From Lentimicrobiaceae bacterium (GTDB taxonomy: Bacteria; Bacteroidota; Bacteroidia; Bacteroidales; JAGNHN01), in NCBI GenBank assembly GCA_018001695.1, contig JAGNHN010000021.1, positions 1 to 54,047 of the forward strand: 54,047 bases of DNA. Reading direction: 5' to 3'. Made by a program: the position numbers and the translations under genes. A model generated the notes under the pieces. The model was not told the DNA's origin. It searched no databases and was given only the letters and a program-made list of their open reading frames with translations. Of the stretch, positions 11,001 to 20,091 are shown one piece after another. Position 1 is the first letter of the stretch. Every line of letters begins with the position of its first letter.

Positions 11001-14000
11001 CGATAATTCCCAACCCATTGAAGGTGGTGATTTCATTGTTGGTAATTGTGCATCCGGTCACACCTGTCATTCCACCATCGGTCAGTTTTACCCCGGCATC
11101 GGTTGCAGTAGCTCCGGAATTATGGACTTTGAAGCCATTCAGGGTTGTGTTGTTGGCTGCAATGGTAACTACAGTACCGGCACCGCCTCCATCGATGATG
11201 GATGCCAAAGAAGCCGCACCGTTGAGGGAGACGGAGGTATGCACATTTACGTTCTCAATGAATGTTCCTGCACTGGCGTTCAGCACGTCACCTGCCGTAG
11301 CCTCGTCGATGGCATACTGGATACAGCCGAAGACCCAATTAGGCTGGGCAGGATTGAGAACGTATTTGTCATACGTATCGCCAGCGTTTGGTGTAGTAGT
11401 GCCCGCATCGGCCAGTCCAACATGTATTTTGTTGTTGCTAAAGGTATTGGAATTTATAGTCAGACCGAGATTCGAATTATAGCCATAACCTCCTGCTCCT
11501 GAACTCAGCGCATTTTCATTTCCATTTAGAATGTTATTGCCAACTATAGTGATATTTCCTGTAGCAGTATTATTATAGTCAACACCAACACCTGCAAGGA
11601 GTATTCCTGCAGCTGTCCACTGGTGCGGGTGTTCTACCTTGTTCCAAATGTTGTTGGTCACAGTGTTCCCCGTAATGGTTCCGTAAGCTCCGAACCCGAA
11701 TTGTATCCCGTTTTGGGCATTTACCAGGGGGATATTTTGCCCTGTAACAATGTTTCCTGTAACAATGCCCTGGGTGTTCAGCTCGTTGATCACTATGCCA
11801 CCTTTCTGGTAGTCATCGATAATGTTATCTGTTACGTATACAGTTTGGTTGATCGGGACATCCCATTGATGATTTGCAGTGAAGGCAGATCCTCCCTGTG
11901 ATCCACTGTAAGGGTTATTCCTGATCCCAGTGATCCTTGAGTTTGTAAAGGAACCATTGGCAGCAAAGTAATGAACACCAACAAAGCTTGCATCGGTTCG
12001 TCCACCATCACCATCAACCATTAATTTATCGATATTGATTGTGTTGGTATTACCTGAAGCATAGATAATGGCAAAGGAAGTACCGTTGGCATTGGCAAAG
12101 CCAGACAGGGTCACAGGTGCTTTGATAATCGTTCTTGTTCTATCAACTCCTGTTAGATCCAAAGTTTTATTTATGCTCACTTGCTCCTGGAACGTACCTG
12201 CGTCCACCCAAATTTTTGTGCCATCCACGGCCGTATTAACGGCTTTGGTGATGGTGAGGAAGGGGGCGGCGGCGGTTCCGGCATTGGCATCGTTGCCGAT
12301 GGCAGTAGTGTAGGTGTCATTGGTGCCGTTATCTGATACCAGGTCGTTCACATAGAGGTTAGCTGCACCGGTGCAGGAGTTGGGGACAGGCTGGAATCCA
12401 ATCGCAACAAGATCATTGTCTGTGCCGTCCACGAGCCAGGGGTCGTAAGTAACGGCCGGGTCGGTTGACCCAACCGCAGTTACTACGCCAGCCACGGTAT
12501 TACTGCCCCACCAGTTACAGGTCATCGAGAGTCCGAAATTACCAGTAGGAGGTATCTCAGTGTTGTCAGCTGCTAATTTTACACCCAGGGTATTACCCGT
12601 TATTGAATTATTGTTTGCGCTTGTGTTGTTGGTAAAACCAGACTGAGAACATAACAAGAAAGCAGTGCTGGTATTCTGTATATAGTTGTTGGAAAAACTC
12701 GCGTATTGATTCCCCGATACATAACCCCAGATCTCAGTAGTGCTGTATACGCCATATGAATTCACTTTTCCAGTGCCATCTACAACGTTATTTGTAAAAG
12801 TAGGAGCTGCTGTGGAGTAAGTCCCGGCAGATGTTAAGCCAACATCGCAGTTGGTAACAGTATTGCCATCAACAGATACATTGAAATACGGTGCAAATGC
12901 AAATATTCCGTAACCACAATTACTTACTGTGTTATTACTGATAATATCAGCTGTACCTGTCCCACCACTTCCGTTGTTATCCGTATGTATCCCTGAACCA
13001 CATCCGGTAACGGTATTGTTTGCAATGGTCGTCCCAATACTATGATTCAAGGAAATACCATCATTCGAATTTGTAACTGTATTTCCTGAAATGGTACCCG
13101 TGCTGGCCCATCCCATAATACCGATGGAATTCGATTCGCCTGCAACATTGGATACACTGTTGTTCGAGAAGTTGTAGCTTCCTCCGGTAGTACTGAAGTA
13201 GATCCCACGCAGATAGATGTTCTGGACGGTAACATTCTGAACGTTAAGATTTGTGAAGCTTCCGGTGGTGTGATCGGTAATGATTCCATTACGGGCATCA
13301 ACATCCACTCCGTTGCTCAGAACGCCGCTTGTCAGGCTTGTGTTATTCCCATCTGCGGTCAGATCCTTTATGGTAACATTGTTGGCCTGGACCAGGAAGA
13401 TGTTGCTGGCTCCAGGACATAGCGATGCGCCGCTACAGGGATTCGGGCCACTTAATGCAGGATACACAATAACGCCAGACTGTGAATAGCCATCCACCGT
13501 GACTTGCTTGTTCACATTAACATTCTCAACGTAGATCCCATCATTCACATTCACCGTCCATCCATTGCTGGCAGCATCAATTCCGCGCTGTATACTCGGA
13601 GTAGTGGTAGCCGGGGCAATAAAGCTGTTCACCGTGACGTAGGTGTTCAGATCTTTGACCTTCACAAAGCCCAGATCACCATCATCAATGGCATGCTGGA
13701 TCTTGTCTTCCAGGGCAAAAAGATTTTCAAGTGACATGGCAGCCGGAAGTTCAAGGCCAGCACCCACATCAAACTTATTGTTGGTGGCATCAAGGTCGAT
13801 AGCCCAGGGTACCATCGTGGTGTTGTTGGGTAGCACAGTTCCATCGCTGTTATCCAGTAGGATGAAGGTTCCGATTCCAGCATTAAATGTGTTCTCATTT
13901 CCTGCTGTCCCAAGTTCAAATGCATTAAAGGTTGGATTATCATTATCCCAGTTGAAGAAGGCCAATGCAACGCCACCCGGGGTGCCGGAACCATTGAAGA

Positions 14001-17000
14001 CATTGTTGGTTAAAGTTGCTCCAACCACAGGGGCATAGTATCCGCTGGAACTGCCGAAGGCCTTAGTGTTGATGGTAAGATGGCGGAAAGTTGTTGAATT
14101 GGCCAGCGGTGTAAAGGTGTTGCCATCCAGCGTAATGGCCTGATAGTTTTCAAGGCTCACAGTACCTCCATAACCGGCAATATTCCCGACGAAATGGGTA
14201 AAGGTGTTATCACTTACAATCGTTGTGCGGGCGGTATAGTTATTCTTCAACCTTAATGCATTGGTATATGTATTGCCAATGGTGCCATCAAAAGTATTGT
14301 TGCTGATGGTAAGCGTACCTGTACCTAGGTTGAAGTCAGAAAATTCCATGCCTCCACCATAACAGGTATTGCCCGTAACCGTCACTGCTCCGCTAGAAAA
14401 GCGCACCAATACATCGTGGTTAATGGTCGTTGCAATATTACCTGTGATGCTGGCATTACCTTCATCGATGGCAATGGCAGCCCTGAAGCCACTTGATGCT
14501 CCCAGTGTTACTGTATTATCCTGGTAAAGGATGTTGTCGACACCGCCCGAAGCAGTACGGTAATTGGTAGTCCCACCATAGTTTATGCTAACAGCATTCC
14601 TGTCACCATAACTTCCGGCTGCTGTTCCGTATGGTTCTATAAGGTTTGATTTGACAGTGATATTGTCAATGCCACTACCTGATGCGATGATAGCACTGCG
14701 TAATTTACTCAGGTCAACCTTGAAGTTCAGATTCTCGATGGTTACATTATCGACCGGGATATCAATGAGCGTCGGTTTGCCGCTCACTGTGCCGGTATAA
14801 TCAATGATAGGTTTGGTCGGACCCGCGCCCTTAACCGTAATTCCTTTATTAACAAGAACTTGTTCGTCATACGTGCCAGAAGAGACCTCTATCACATGCC
14901 CATTCACCGTCTCGGTGGCATCTATCGCCTCCTGGATCTTGCAATACTCCAGGCTCGTATTCACGTTTTTCACCGGTCTTACCGGAATATTCCAGGTGCT
15001 GAGATTGATGAAGGCGCTGACATAGGGGTCAAAATTTGGTCCTACGCCACCATATTCACAGTATGCAGGATCATTGGTATTCCAGCTTAAGACTGAGGCT
15101 GCCCCTGAGGCTGCAGGCAGGAGGGTGAAGCGGAGCGTAAACAGCACAGCGTCGTCAGCCAGACTAATCGAGCCTCCCGTACTTTCAAAATAGCCTAGGA
15201 TAAAGGTTCCCGGCAGAGGGTTGGAGACTGGCGCACCGGTGATGGCCGTATTCAAGGTTACAGAGGTATAGCTCAACACAGCCGGGTCATAATTCAAGGT
15301 TAGCGATATGGCGCCGATGTTGTTGAAATTCTGTACGGTAACAGGGAAATCATAGACCCCGCAAGATACTTCGGTGGGTATGCCGATGGTCGTGACGGGA
15401 CTGCCTGCTGTATAGCCGCAGATGCTGAAATCTTCATTACACCAGGGAGAATAGTTGGTGGTGCCACTGATCAGGGCAGCCACTGCGGTGGGATCCACCG
15501 TTCCCCAGTAGTTGCCGATGGCAGTTACTGTGCCTCCGGTGACATTTAATGCTAATCCATCATCATTAACAAAGGTATTGTAGCCATGGTCTGATCCTGT
15601 TCCGGCATCCAGGCTGCCCGAGCTCACACTGATGCCGCTATGGGTAAACCCAGTTGATTCCTCAACCGTACAATTCCGCATGATCAGGCTGCCACCGTTT
15701 ACCAGAACAGTGGGGTCGTTGGTGGCCGTGGTGTAGGTAATCCCATCCACGGTCAATGTGCCGGATGTAACAGTAAGGGCAGGGGAGGCACCCTGTATAG
15801 TCACCGTAGCACCGGAGGTGTTTTGGAGGGTGATGGACTTACCGGATTCATCAAAGATCACCCCGGCATAGGTCCCGCCGAGTGAAACCACAATCAGGTC
15901 TCCATCATTGGCTGCATCAATGGCTTCCTGAATGGAGTTATATGCCACTCCCTTGGTGGCATTGGCGACTGCGCTGCCGCCTCCGCAGGCATTGGGCTGC
16001 GGCTGGAAACCCAGGGTAACGGGATCAGCATCTGTGCCGTCGGTGAGGTAGGGTAAGTAATTAGTTTGACAATTGTCTTTATTGAAGATCTTGCCATCCA
16101 GATTTGCATTGTCTGCAATTTCTGAATCAACACTGGTTCCATACCAGTTGCAACCTAAAGTGGCAGCTCCGGTGGTGCCTCCGGTGTAGGTGCCTCCGAC
16201 CGGAACATAATTAGCCACAGCATAGCCTAGGGGAATAGTCGTCCCGTTTGTGTAGGTGTTGGTTTCAAACTTGTTGTCTTCAACTAAACACGTAGCTAAA
16301 TAGCGGTTGTTCTCAAATTTGAGTCCCTGTAAATCATAACCACCTCCATTGCGGTCAGCCGCTTTGTGACCTGTCAAATTTGCGATGCGATTGTTTTTAA
16401 CCTGGGCATTCAAGGTGTTGCCTTCCAGTCCGATACCAGTTGCAATAAAGCCAATGATATTCGATATCTCATTGTTAGCAAGAGTTGCATTAACAACCTC
16501 TCCGGTTGTAGCCAGGTATCCACTGCCACCACCTGTGTTAATCTGAATTCCGTACGCAATTTTACCTGTGGGCCATGTCCCAGTGTTTACGGTAACGCCG
16601 TTAATGATATTTCTTTCAATGTCAAGACCTGTAAGCACACCTGTGGAAGTGGACTGTAGGATACCGATGGCGCTTGCGCTGAATCCTGTCAGATTGCTGC
16701 TGCTGATGTCACTGAAGCAGTTGTCTGTGATGCTTAAATTTGTTGTTGATGCGCCATTGGCTACCGTGTAGATAACAGAATGAACGTTTGTGTTCGTCGC
16801 CAGGGTAGTGCCAACATCATGAATATTGTTAAATAAGATGCTGGTGTTGCTTGTGTTTCCGCAATTGATTGCGTATTGATAGCCCGGGGCAGTGATCTCA
16901 AAGCCGTTCATAGTAACCCCATTCCCGCTTATGGTAACAGGAAGGCCTGAGAGGGGACTTATTGTTGATTCTGTTCCTCTGCTACCACAGGCGATACCGG

Positions 17001-19698
17001 TATTGGCTCCATGCATCGTGAGTCCCCTGTCGATAACCACGTTTTCTGCATAGTTTCCTGCAGCCACATAGACAGTTCCTCCTGTCACAACAGAAGTAAT
17101 CCCAAGTGCAATAGTAGAAAATGGTTCATTAAAATTGCCTCTCGCAGAATGGAAAGTATTAAATGAACTGGATACGTCAACAAAAATATGGCTGCGGTTG
17201 CCACCGGCGGTATTCCCACCTGTTCCTTCACCTCTGCGGTCAACGACATATGCACCATTGTTAGCGTTGGATAAGGCTAGCACAGATGTCTGATACCATA
17301 GTGGCCAATCCGTGGAAGTATATGTCCCGCCTGTGTTCCACACCATATCCCATTCATTATGATCAGGGATGCCGGCTTCGGTCGATGTCCAGTTGTTACC
17401 TGTCATAGTGCGGCTACCATCGGTAAGATTGGAAGTGTAATTCATGATCCCGCCCTTGGTATGGAAAACCACATTATTGCTGACCGTTGCTGTATTGCCT
17501 GACTGAATAATGATACCGTTTCTTGTATTGTAAACTGTGTTTCCATCGATGTTGACCGAACTGACAGCATTTGTACCTACCGTCAGGGCGACTGCGTTCC
17601 AGGTCCCCATAGCACCTGCCTGGGCAGGAACATAGATCTTATTGTTGAGGATTTGGATTGCGTCCATCTTACTGGCCTGCGCCGGTATCCGGATCAGACT
17701 ATTGTTGAGCTCAACCCATGGATTGGGTAAACCTGCGCTAAGCGCAGTATGTGTTACTTCAAGGTTTTGAAGGGTGACGTGGCTGCTGCTGATCTCAAAC
17801 ACCGGAACTACACCGGCATCGGTCCCCTGCACAATGGCTCCGCCCCCCGCAGGTCCTGTGATGGTTACCGCTTCGTCGATAAGTATGGTACTGGCTACAC
17901 CATACGTGCCAGCCGCAACCGAGATCACATCACCCGCTGATGCATCGTTAATGGCAGCCTGGATAGTGCTGTAGGTAAGTCCTTTGGTGATATTGGTAAC
18001 AGGTAGGTTTGAACCCAGCGTTGTCATCGCGGCGTCAGCCCACCAGGGATCATAATCAATCAAAGCGGAGAGATCCCCTGTGATATCACCCTGACGTGTG
18101 GCTGGTGCAGATGCAGTTCCACCATAAGCCACAGGTATTTGTGCAGCATACCCTGGTTCTCCTCCAGGATTGGTTGTTACAACCGGCGTTGGATTTCCAA
18201 ACCAGTTGCTACGGAAGTTGTAGGATGCAGTGGTATTGGCGCCAACTGTTTTGGATTCCACCTGACTATACCAATTGCCGGAGATGTTGTTGTCATAAGC
18301 ATGAAATCCCGTGCTTATATTGGTAAAGCCTGCCGAATAGTAAAACAGCACCCCCATGGTCCAGTTATCCATGATATCGTTATCATGCAAGACGCAGTTG
18401 GAAACGTCATTCACGAACTGTATACCGGTTCTGTTAAAATGAATATTGTTGTTTTTAATAGTGTGACCCTGCGTATTGTTCAGGTAAATGCCATTTCTGT
18501 TTCCGGTTACCTCGCAATCCTGTATGGTGCATCCGGATTTCAATTGGGTTATTAGAATGCCCTGGTCGTTCAAGTTAGTGCTTCCCCAATCGGTGGTGTT
18601 ATTGCCCGCTCTTGTAACCGTAAACCCTTCAAAAACAATGTTGTTGGCATCAAGGCTCACGGTATGCTTGGAGCCCCCTAAGGGTCCTGTGATAATAGAC
18701 TGACCTTGGCCTGCACCACTGATTGTCAGGGTTTTATTGACCAGGATGTCTTCGTTGTATGTCCCTGCAGCTACCTCAATCACATCACCTGAGGTGGCTG
18801 CATTGATGGCGGCCTGAATGGTGCCGTAAAACAAGCTCTGTGTAACATTTTTCACTGGACTATTAGATGCCAGTATGGTCATTGAAGCATCAGCCCACCA
18901 GGGATCACCAGTTACTGTTCCAGAGGTTGAAGGACTGCCGTTCCAGTAGTTTGGACTGGCATCGATGGCATTGCCTCCATAGTGCGCTACAGAAACGCCA
19001 TTGTTCAGAAAACTGTTGCCCTCAGCTACCACATTGGTGCCGACACCACTGGCTCCCCAGCCTTCCACAGTATGATTACTGATAGTGTTACCGGTCATTG
19101 TGAAATTGCTCAGGCCGTCTGAACCGATGCCAACACCTGCTCCATTGTTTGCGTCAATGAGATTTCCGGTGAGGCTATGTCCGCCACCTGGGTTAAAGTA
19201 GATGCCACGGTAGTTGTTCTGAATCGTGCTGTTCGTGAGCGTGAAATTGTCAATATTGGTTAGCGTAACAATGCCGCCTTCATTTGGTACATTGGTAACG
19301 ATGCAATTGATCACCGTGGCACCATCTGCTTCAACACTCACTCCATACTTAAAGGAGCCAAGCTGTATCCCATTTTGAATTGAAATTCCATTGATAGTGG
19401 AAGCAGATAGCAGCCGTATTCCTCCATCGATAATGGTTTCAGCACCCCTCACCCCTGGGTTATTCCCTGCGGCTACACCTGCATTAGCTCCGGTGATAGT
19501 AAGAGCTTTCCCAATGGGAATTGTGATGGCTTCTGTATAAGTCCCCGCAGCCACCTGGATTTCATCGCCGGCTGATGCTGCATTGACTGCTGCCTGGATT
19601 GTTGTGTAAGTCTGGCCAGGACCAACCTGAATGATGGCAGCCATCACTCCTGAGGCCATCAGGAGCAGTCCAATCAAGAAAAGTACAATTCGTCCCAT
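8059..19698 (-). CDS. Giant T9SS-exported protein with nine beta-helix modules, two cohesin-like and one dockerin-like module
   Basis: The open frame extends to 19779, but the ATG at 19698 is preferred because it directly begins a signal peptide (MGRIVLFLIGLLLMASGVMA). That gives 3879 residues. Nine parallel beta-helix modules each open with a TIQAAINAASAGDVIEVAAGTY-like strand, and several close with NWWG. Five lie before and four after an internal cohesin-like domain at about 1430-1570 (IGAISLTLNYDPAVLSY). The C-terminal part carries a CarboxypepD-regulatory-like domain, a dockerin-like pair at about 3515-3590 (SINATDAAQV, then FLAGDVARP and IVAYDAQQI), a second cohesin-like domain at about 3640-3775 and a T9SS type A domain (LTCYPNPFTETTTIHYYLP). 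The modules resemble pectin-lyase-fold repeats, but no catalytic site was recognised. A structural or adhesive role or a carbohydrate-binding role are both possible. Confidence 0.88.
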   Translation of the reverse strand: MGRIVLFLIGLLLMASGVMAAIIQVGPGQTYTTIQAAVNAASAGDEIQVAAGTYTEAITIPIGKALTITGANAGVAAGNNPGVRGAETIIDGGIRLLSASTINGISIQNGIQLGSFKYGVSVEADGATVINCIVTNVPNEGGIVTLTNIDNFTLTNSTIQNNYRGIYFNPGGGHSLTGNLIDANNGAGVGIGSDGLSNFTMTGNTISNHTVEGWGASGVGTNVVAEGNSFLNNGVSVAHYGGNAIDASPNYWNGSPSTSGTVTGDPWWADASMTILASNSPVKNVTQSLFYGTIQAAINAATSGDVIEVAAGTYNEDILVNKTLTISGAGQGQSIITGPLGGSKHTVSLDANNIVFEGFTVTRAGNNTTDWGSTNLNDQGILITQLKSGCTIQDCEVTGNRNGIYLNNTQGHTIKNNNIHFNRTGIQFVNDVSNCVLHDNDIMDNWTMGVLFYYSAGFTNISTGFHAYDNNISGNWYSQVESKTVGANTTASYNFRSNWFGNPTPVVTTNPGGEPGYAAQIPVAYGGTASAPATRQGDITGDLSALIDYDPWWADAAMTTLGSNLPVTNITKGLTYSTIQAAINDASAGDVISVAAGTYGVASTILIDEAVTITGPAGGGAIVQGTDAGVVPVFEISSSHVTLQNLEVTHTALSAGLPNPWVELNNSLIRIPAQASKMDAIQILNNKIYVPAQAGAMGTWNAVALTVGTNAVSSVNIDGNTVYNTRNGIIIQSGNTATVSNNVVFHTKGGIMNYTSNLTDGSRTMTGNNWTSTEAGIPDHNEWDMVWNTGGTYTSTDWPLWYQTSVLALSNANNGAYVVDRRGEGTGGNTAGGNRSHIFVDVSSSFNTFHSARGNFNEPFSTIALGITSVVTGGTVYVAAGNYAENVVIDRGLTMHGANTGIACGSRGTESTISPLSGLPVTISGNGVTMNGFEITAPGYQYAINCGNTSNTSILFNNIHDVGTTLATNTNVHSVIYTVANGASTTNLSITDNCFSDISSSNLTGFSASAIGILQSTSTGVLTGLDIERNIINGVTVNTGTWPTGKIAYGIQINTGGGSGYLATTGEVVNATLANNEISNIIGFIATGIGLEGNTLNAQVKNNRIANLTGHKAADRNGGGYDLQGLKFENNRYLATCLVEDNKFETNTYTNGTTIPLGYAVANYVPVGGTYTGGTTGAATLGCNWYGTSVDSEIADNANLDGKIFNKDNCQTNYLPYLTDGTDADPVTLGFQPQPNACGGGSAVANATKGVAYNSIQEAIDAANDGDLIVVSLGGTYAGVIFDESGKSITLQNTSGATVTIQGASPALTVTSGTLTVDGITYTTATNDPTVLVNGGSLIMRNCTVEESTGFTHSGISVSSGSLDAGTGSDHGYNTFVNDDGLALNVTGGTVTAIGNYWGTVDPTAVAALISGTTNYSPWCNEDFSICGYTAGSPVTTIGIPTEVSCGVYDFPVTVQNFNNIGAISLTLNYDPAVLSYTSVTLNTAITGAPVSNPLPGTFILGYFESTGGSISLADDAVLFTLRFTLLPAASGAASVLSWNTNDPAYCEYGGVGPNFDPYVSAFINLSTWNIPVRPVKNVNTSLEYCKIQEAIDATETVNGHVIEVSSGTYDEQVLVNKGITVKGAGPTKPIIDYTGTVSGKPTLIDIPVDNVTIENLNFKVDLSKLRSAIIASGSGIDNITVKSNLIEPYGTAAGSYGDRNAVSINYGGTTNYRTASGGVDNILYQDNTVTLGASSGFRAAIAIDEGNASITGNIATTINHDVLVRFSSGAVTVTGNTCYGGGMEFSDFNLGTGTLTISNNTFDGTIGNTYTNALRLKNNYTARTTIVSDNTFTHFVGNIAGYGGTVSLENYQAITLDGNTFTPLANSTTFRHLTINTKAFGSSSGYYAPVVGATLTNNVFNGSGTPGGVALAFFNWDNDNPTFNAFELGTAGNENTFNAGIGTFILLDNSDGTVLPNNTTMVPWAIDLDATNNKFDVGAGLELPAAMSLENLFALEDKIQHAIDDGDLGFVKVKDLNTYVTVNSFIAPATTTPSIQRGIDAASNGWTVNVNDGIYVENVNVNKQVTVDGYSQSGVIVYPALSGPNPCSGASLCPGASNIFLVQANNVTIKDLTADGNNTSLTSGVLSNGVDVDARNGIITDHTTGSFTNLNVQNVTVQNIYLRGIYFSTTGGSYNFSNNSVSNVAGESNSIGIMGWASTGTISGNTVTNSNDGISLNHSIGTTIANNTVTGCGSGIHTDNNGSGGTGTADIISNNTVSNCGYGIFAFAPYFNVSVDGNTVTNCDVGLTSAGTYSTAAPTFTNNVVDGTGKVNSYGVYSTTEIWGYVSGNQYASFSNNYIQNTSTAFLLCSQSGFTNNTSANNNSITGNTLGVKLAADNTEIPPTGNFGLSMTCNWWGSNTVAGVVTAVGSTDPAVTYDPWLVDGTDNDLVAIGFQPVPNSCTGAANLYVNDLVSDNGTNDTYTTAIGNDANAGTAAAPFLTITKAVNTAVDGTKIWVDAGTFQEQVSINKTLDLTGVDRTRTIIKAPVTLSGFANANGTSFAIIYASGNTNTINIDKLMVDGDGGRTDASFVGVHYFAANGSFTNSRITGIRNNPYSGSQGGSAFTANHQWDVPINQTVYVTDNIIDDYQKGGIVINELNTQGIVTGNIVTGQNIPLVNAQNGIQFGFGAYGTITGNTVTNNIWNKVEHPHQWTAAGILLAGVGVDYNNTATGNITIVGNNILNGNENALSSGAGGYGYNSNLGLTINSNTFSNNKIHVGLADAGTTTPNAGDTYDKYVLNPAQPNWVFGCIQYAIDEATAGDVLNASAGTFIENVNVHTSVSLNGAASLASIIDGGGAGTVVTIAANNTTLNGFKVHNSGATATDAGVKLTDGGMTGVTGCTITNNEITTFNGLGIIGGSANSLTLNNIHNNAAYGALLIGTSGNTIESNTISNTGLDGIALDNASAVGGPLSIGSTGNFIKSNTISNGGRDGIFIGENCSGNYITDGNVLNTIASIGINVWRPSGQTITDNSITNALTGIRLLGSSNNTITGNTLTTNGTGIIIDPSWQSGVWYSSNNNTISGNTIAGNTLGMDADDVNQNLVTAEINWWGDASGPYHATLNPCGLGNAVTDNVDFSPWYFQSGMTTLNGIPPVTMTAVPDYATVTGAPVIFSTTAGYTEDMSGYDDQVLTDNRITSTLAFPAGSQVISVKYDGTEVLAAPYDLVGKTTVYLSEILGLPAAGQLNDHTMAMTPTWTITVAGFDGAASYGITLDAVSYITAASACNNVLGTEPFSVTFADLAMATTDPEQVCEGSPVISQSTVTYPSIAPTPDPIPTNPDPIKADVKITFNQDIPDGAYIEWTVTPGMNPPGPSTLRTYTFASTLTAGTPILMSSIINGSLPVPSTPGMPSAPWPLNWAYVTSSSTYDMQFFGLTPAAYTSAWTPIALLGTAEYELGFTGTTTQAFTVNDCGISGVLNYYNNASSLLKNVPVSLYQNGNPVLDGASNPIVSTTDATLASYSFTSLPAGTYELRPAKIDEVRSINATDAAQVNYWNVNNSPIEKVRFLAGDVARPASGSSSIVAYDAQQILVYFVSAGTHVWTNAPSWSFYNAGQTISANPWAESIYPKVTITNAPMTNQTIYGMVTGDFNRSWTPSSKGASQSLSLNDGQMVQVAPNTEILLPITAAHTMEVGAISLILTYPDDKVTIDGVYLGNNPTQPMLYNANNGVVRIGWTSPMPMELLTGNTLFTLKLRTASNLGSNETIRFELAADPLNELANGQSQVISPASLIADLLVTSTTGLADMQGSNLQLTCYPNPFTETTTIHYYLPVKGFVTLDLFDLVGQKVTSLVAQHADAGSHSLCLQSTSISSGVYLARITFRYEGQTFTRTIKLVRQD

Positions 19699-20091
19699 GA
19701 TTAATGGTTTTTGGTGTTTAGGAATAAAAAATCTATGTTGACCCGGCCGCGGCCAGGCGTGGTTTCTGCATTGTCTCATACTCAGCGATCAGGCGAAGTG
19801 ATTAGTGTCTGGAAATTATCAAGAGTATTTGCAGGGCTGACCCTTTGGCAGGGTTTGTTAGTGGATGGCTGAATATGCAAACCAATGGCCTGGTTGAACG
19901 AATGAACAGCACCCCGGCAGGTGAAAATGCCTCATGCTCATGTCAAAGAGGACGAAATACCCATACTTGTTTTGTGAATGGCTCATATGAAGGATCAAAT
20001 GGTCGCCCTGAACAGTGAATGTGTGCCGGTTTTGTGATTTGCCCGTCCTATAGGTAGCGTTCAGTTTCTCTTCAGCACATAAAAGGGTGGC
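19699..20091. other. Intergenic region between two collinear giant genes
   Basis: This is 393 bp without a recognisable gene. No TAnnTTTG box and no terminator hairpin with a T-tract were found on the minus strand. The frame of the upstream gene stays open for 77 codons past its TGA (to a TAA at 19860-19858), but the translated extension resembles nothing known. Confidence 0.5.

Noticed and set aside
8059..19698. Pectate lyase or other polysaccharide lyase
   Set aside because: The beta-helix fold alone does not imply catalysis, and no conserved lyase active-site motif was found.
19699..19779. Extended N-terminus of the 3879-aa protein
   Set aside because: The ATG at 19698 begins directly at a good signal peptide, and the extra 27 residues would bury it.
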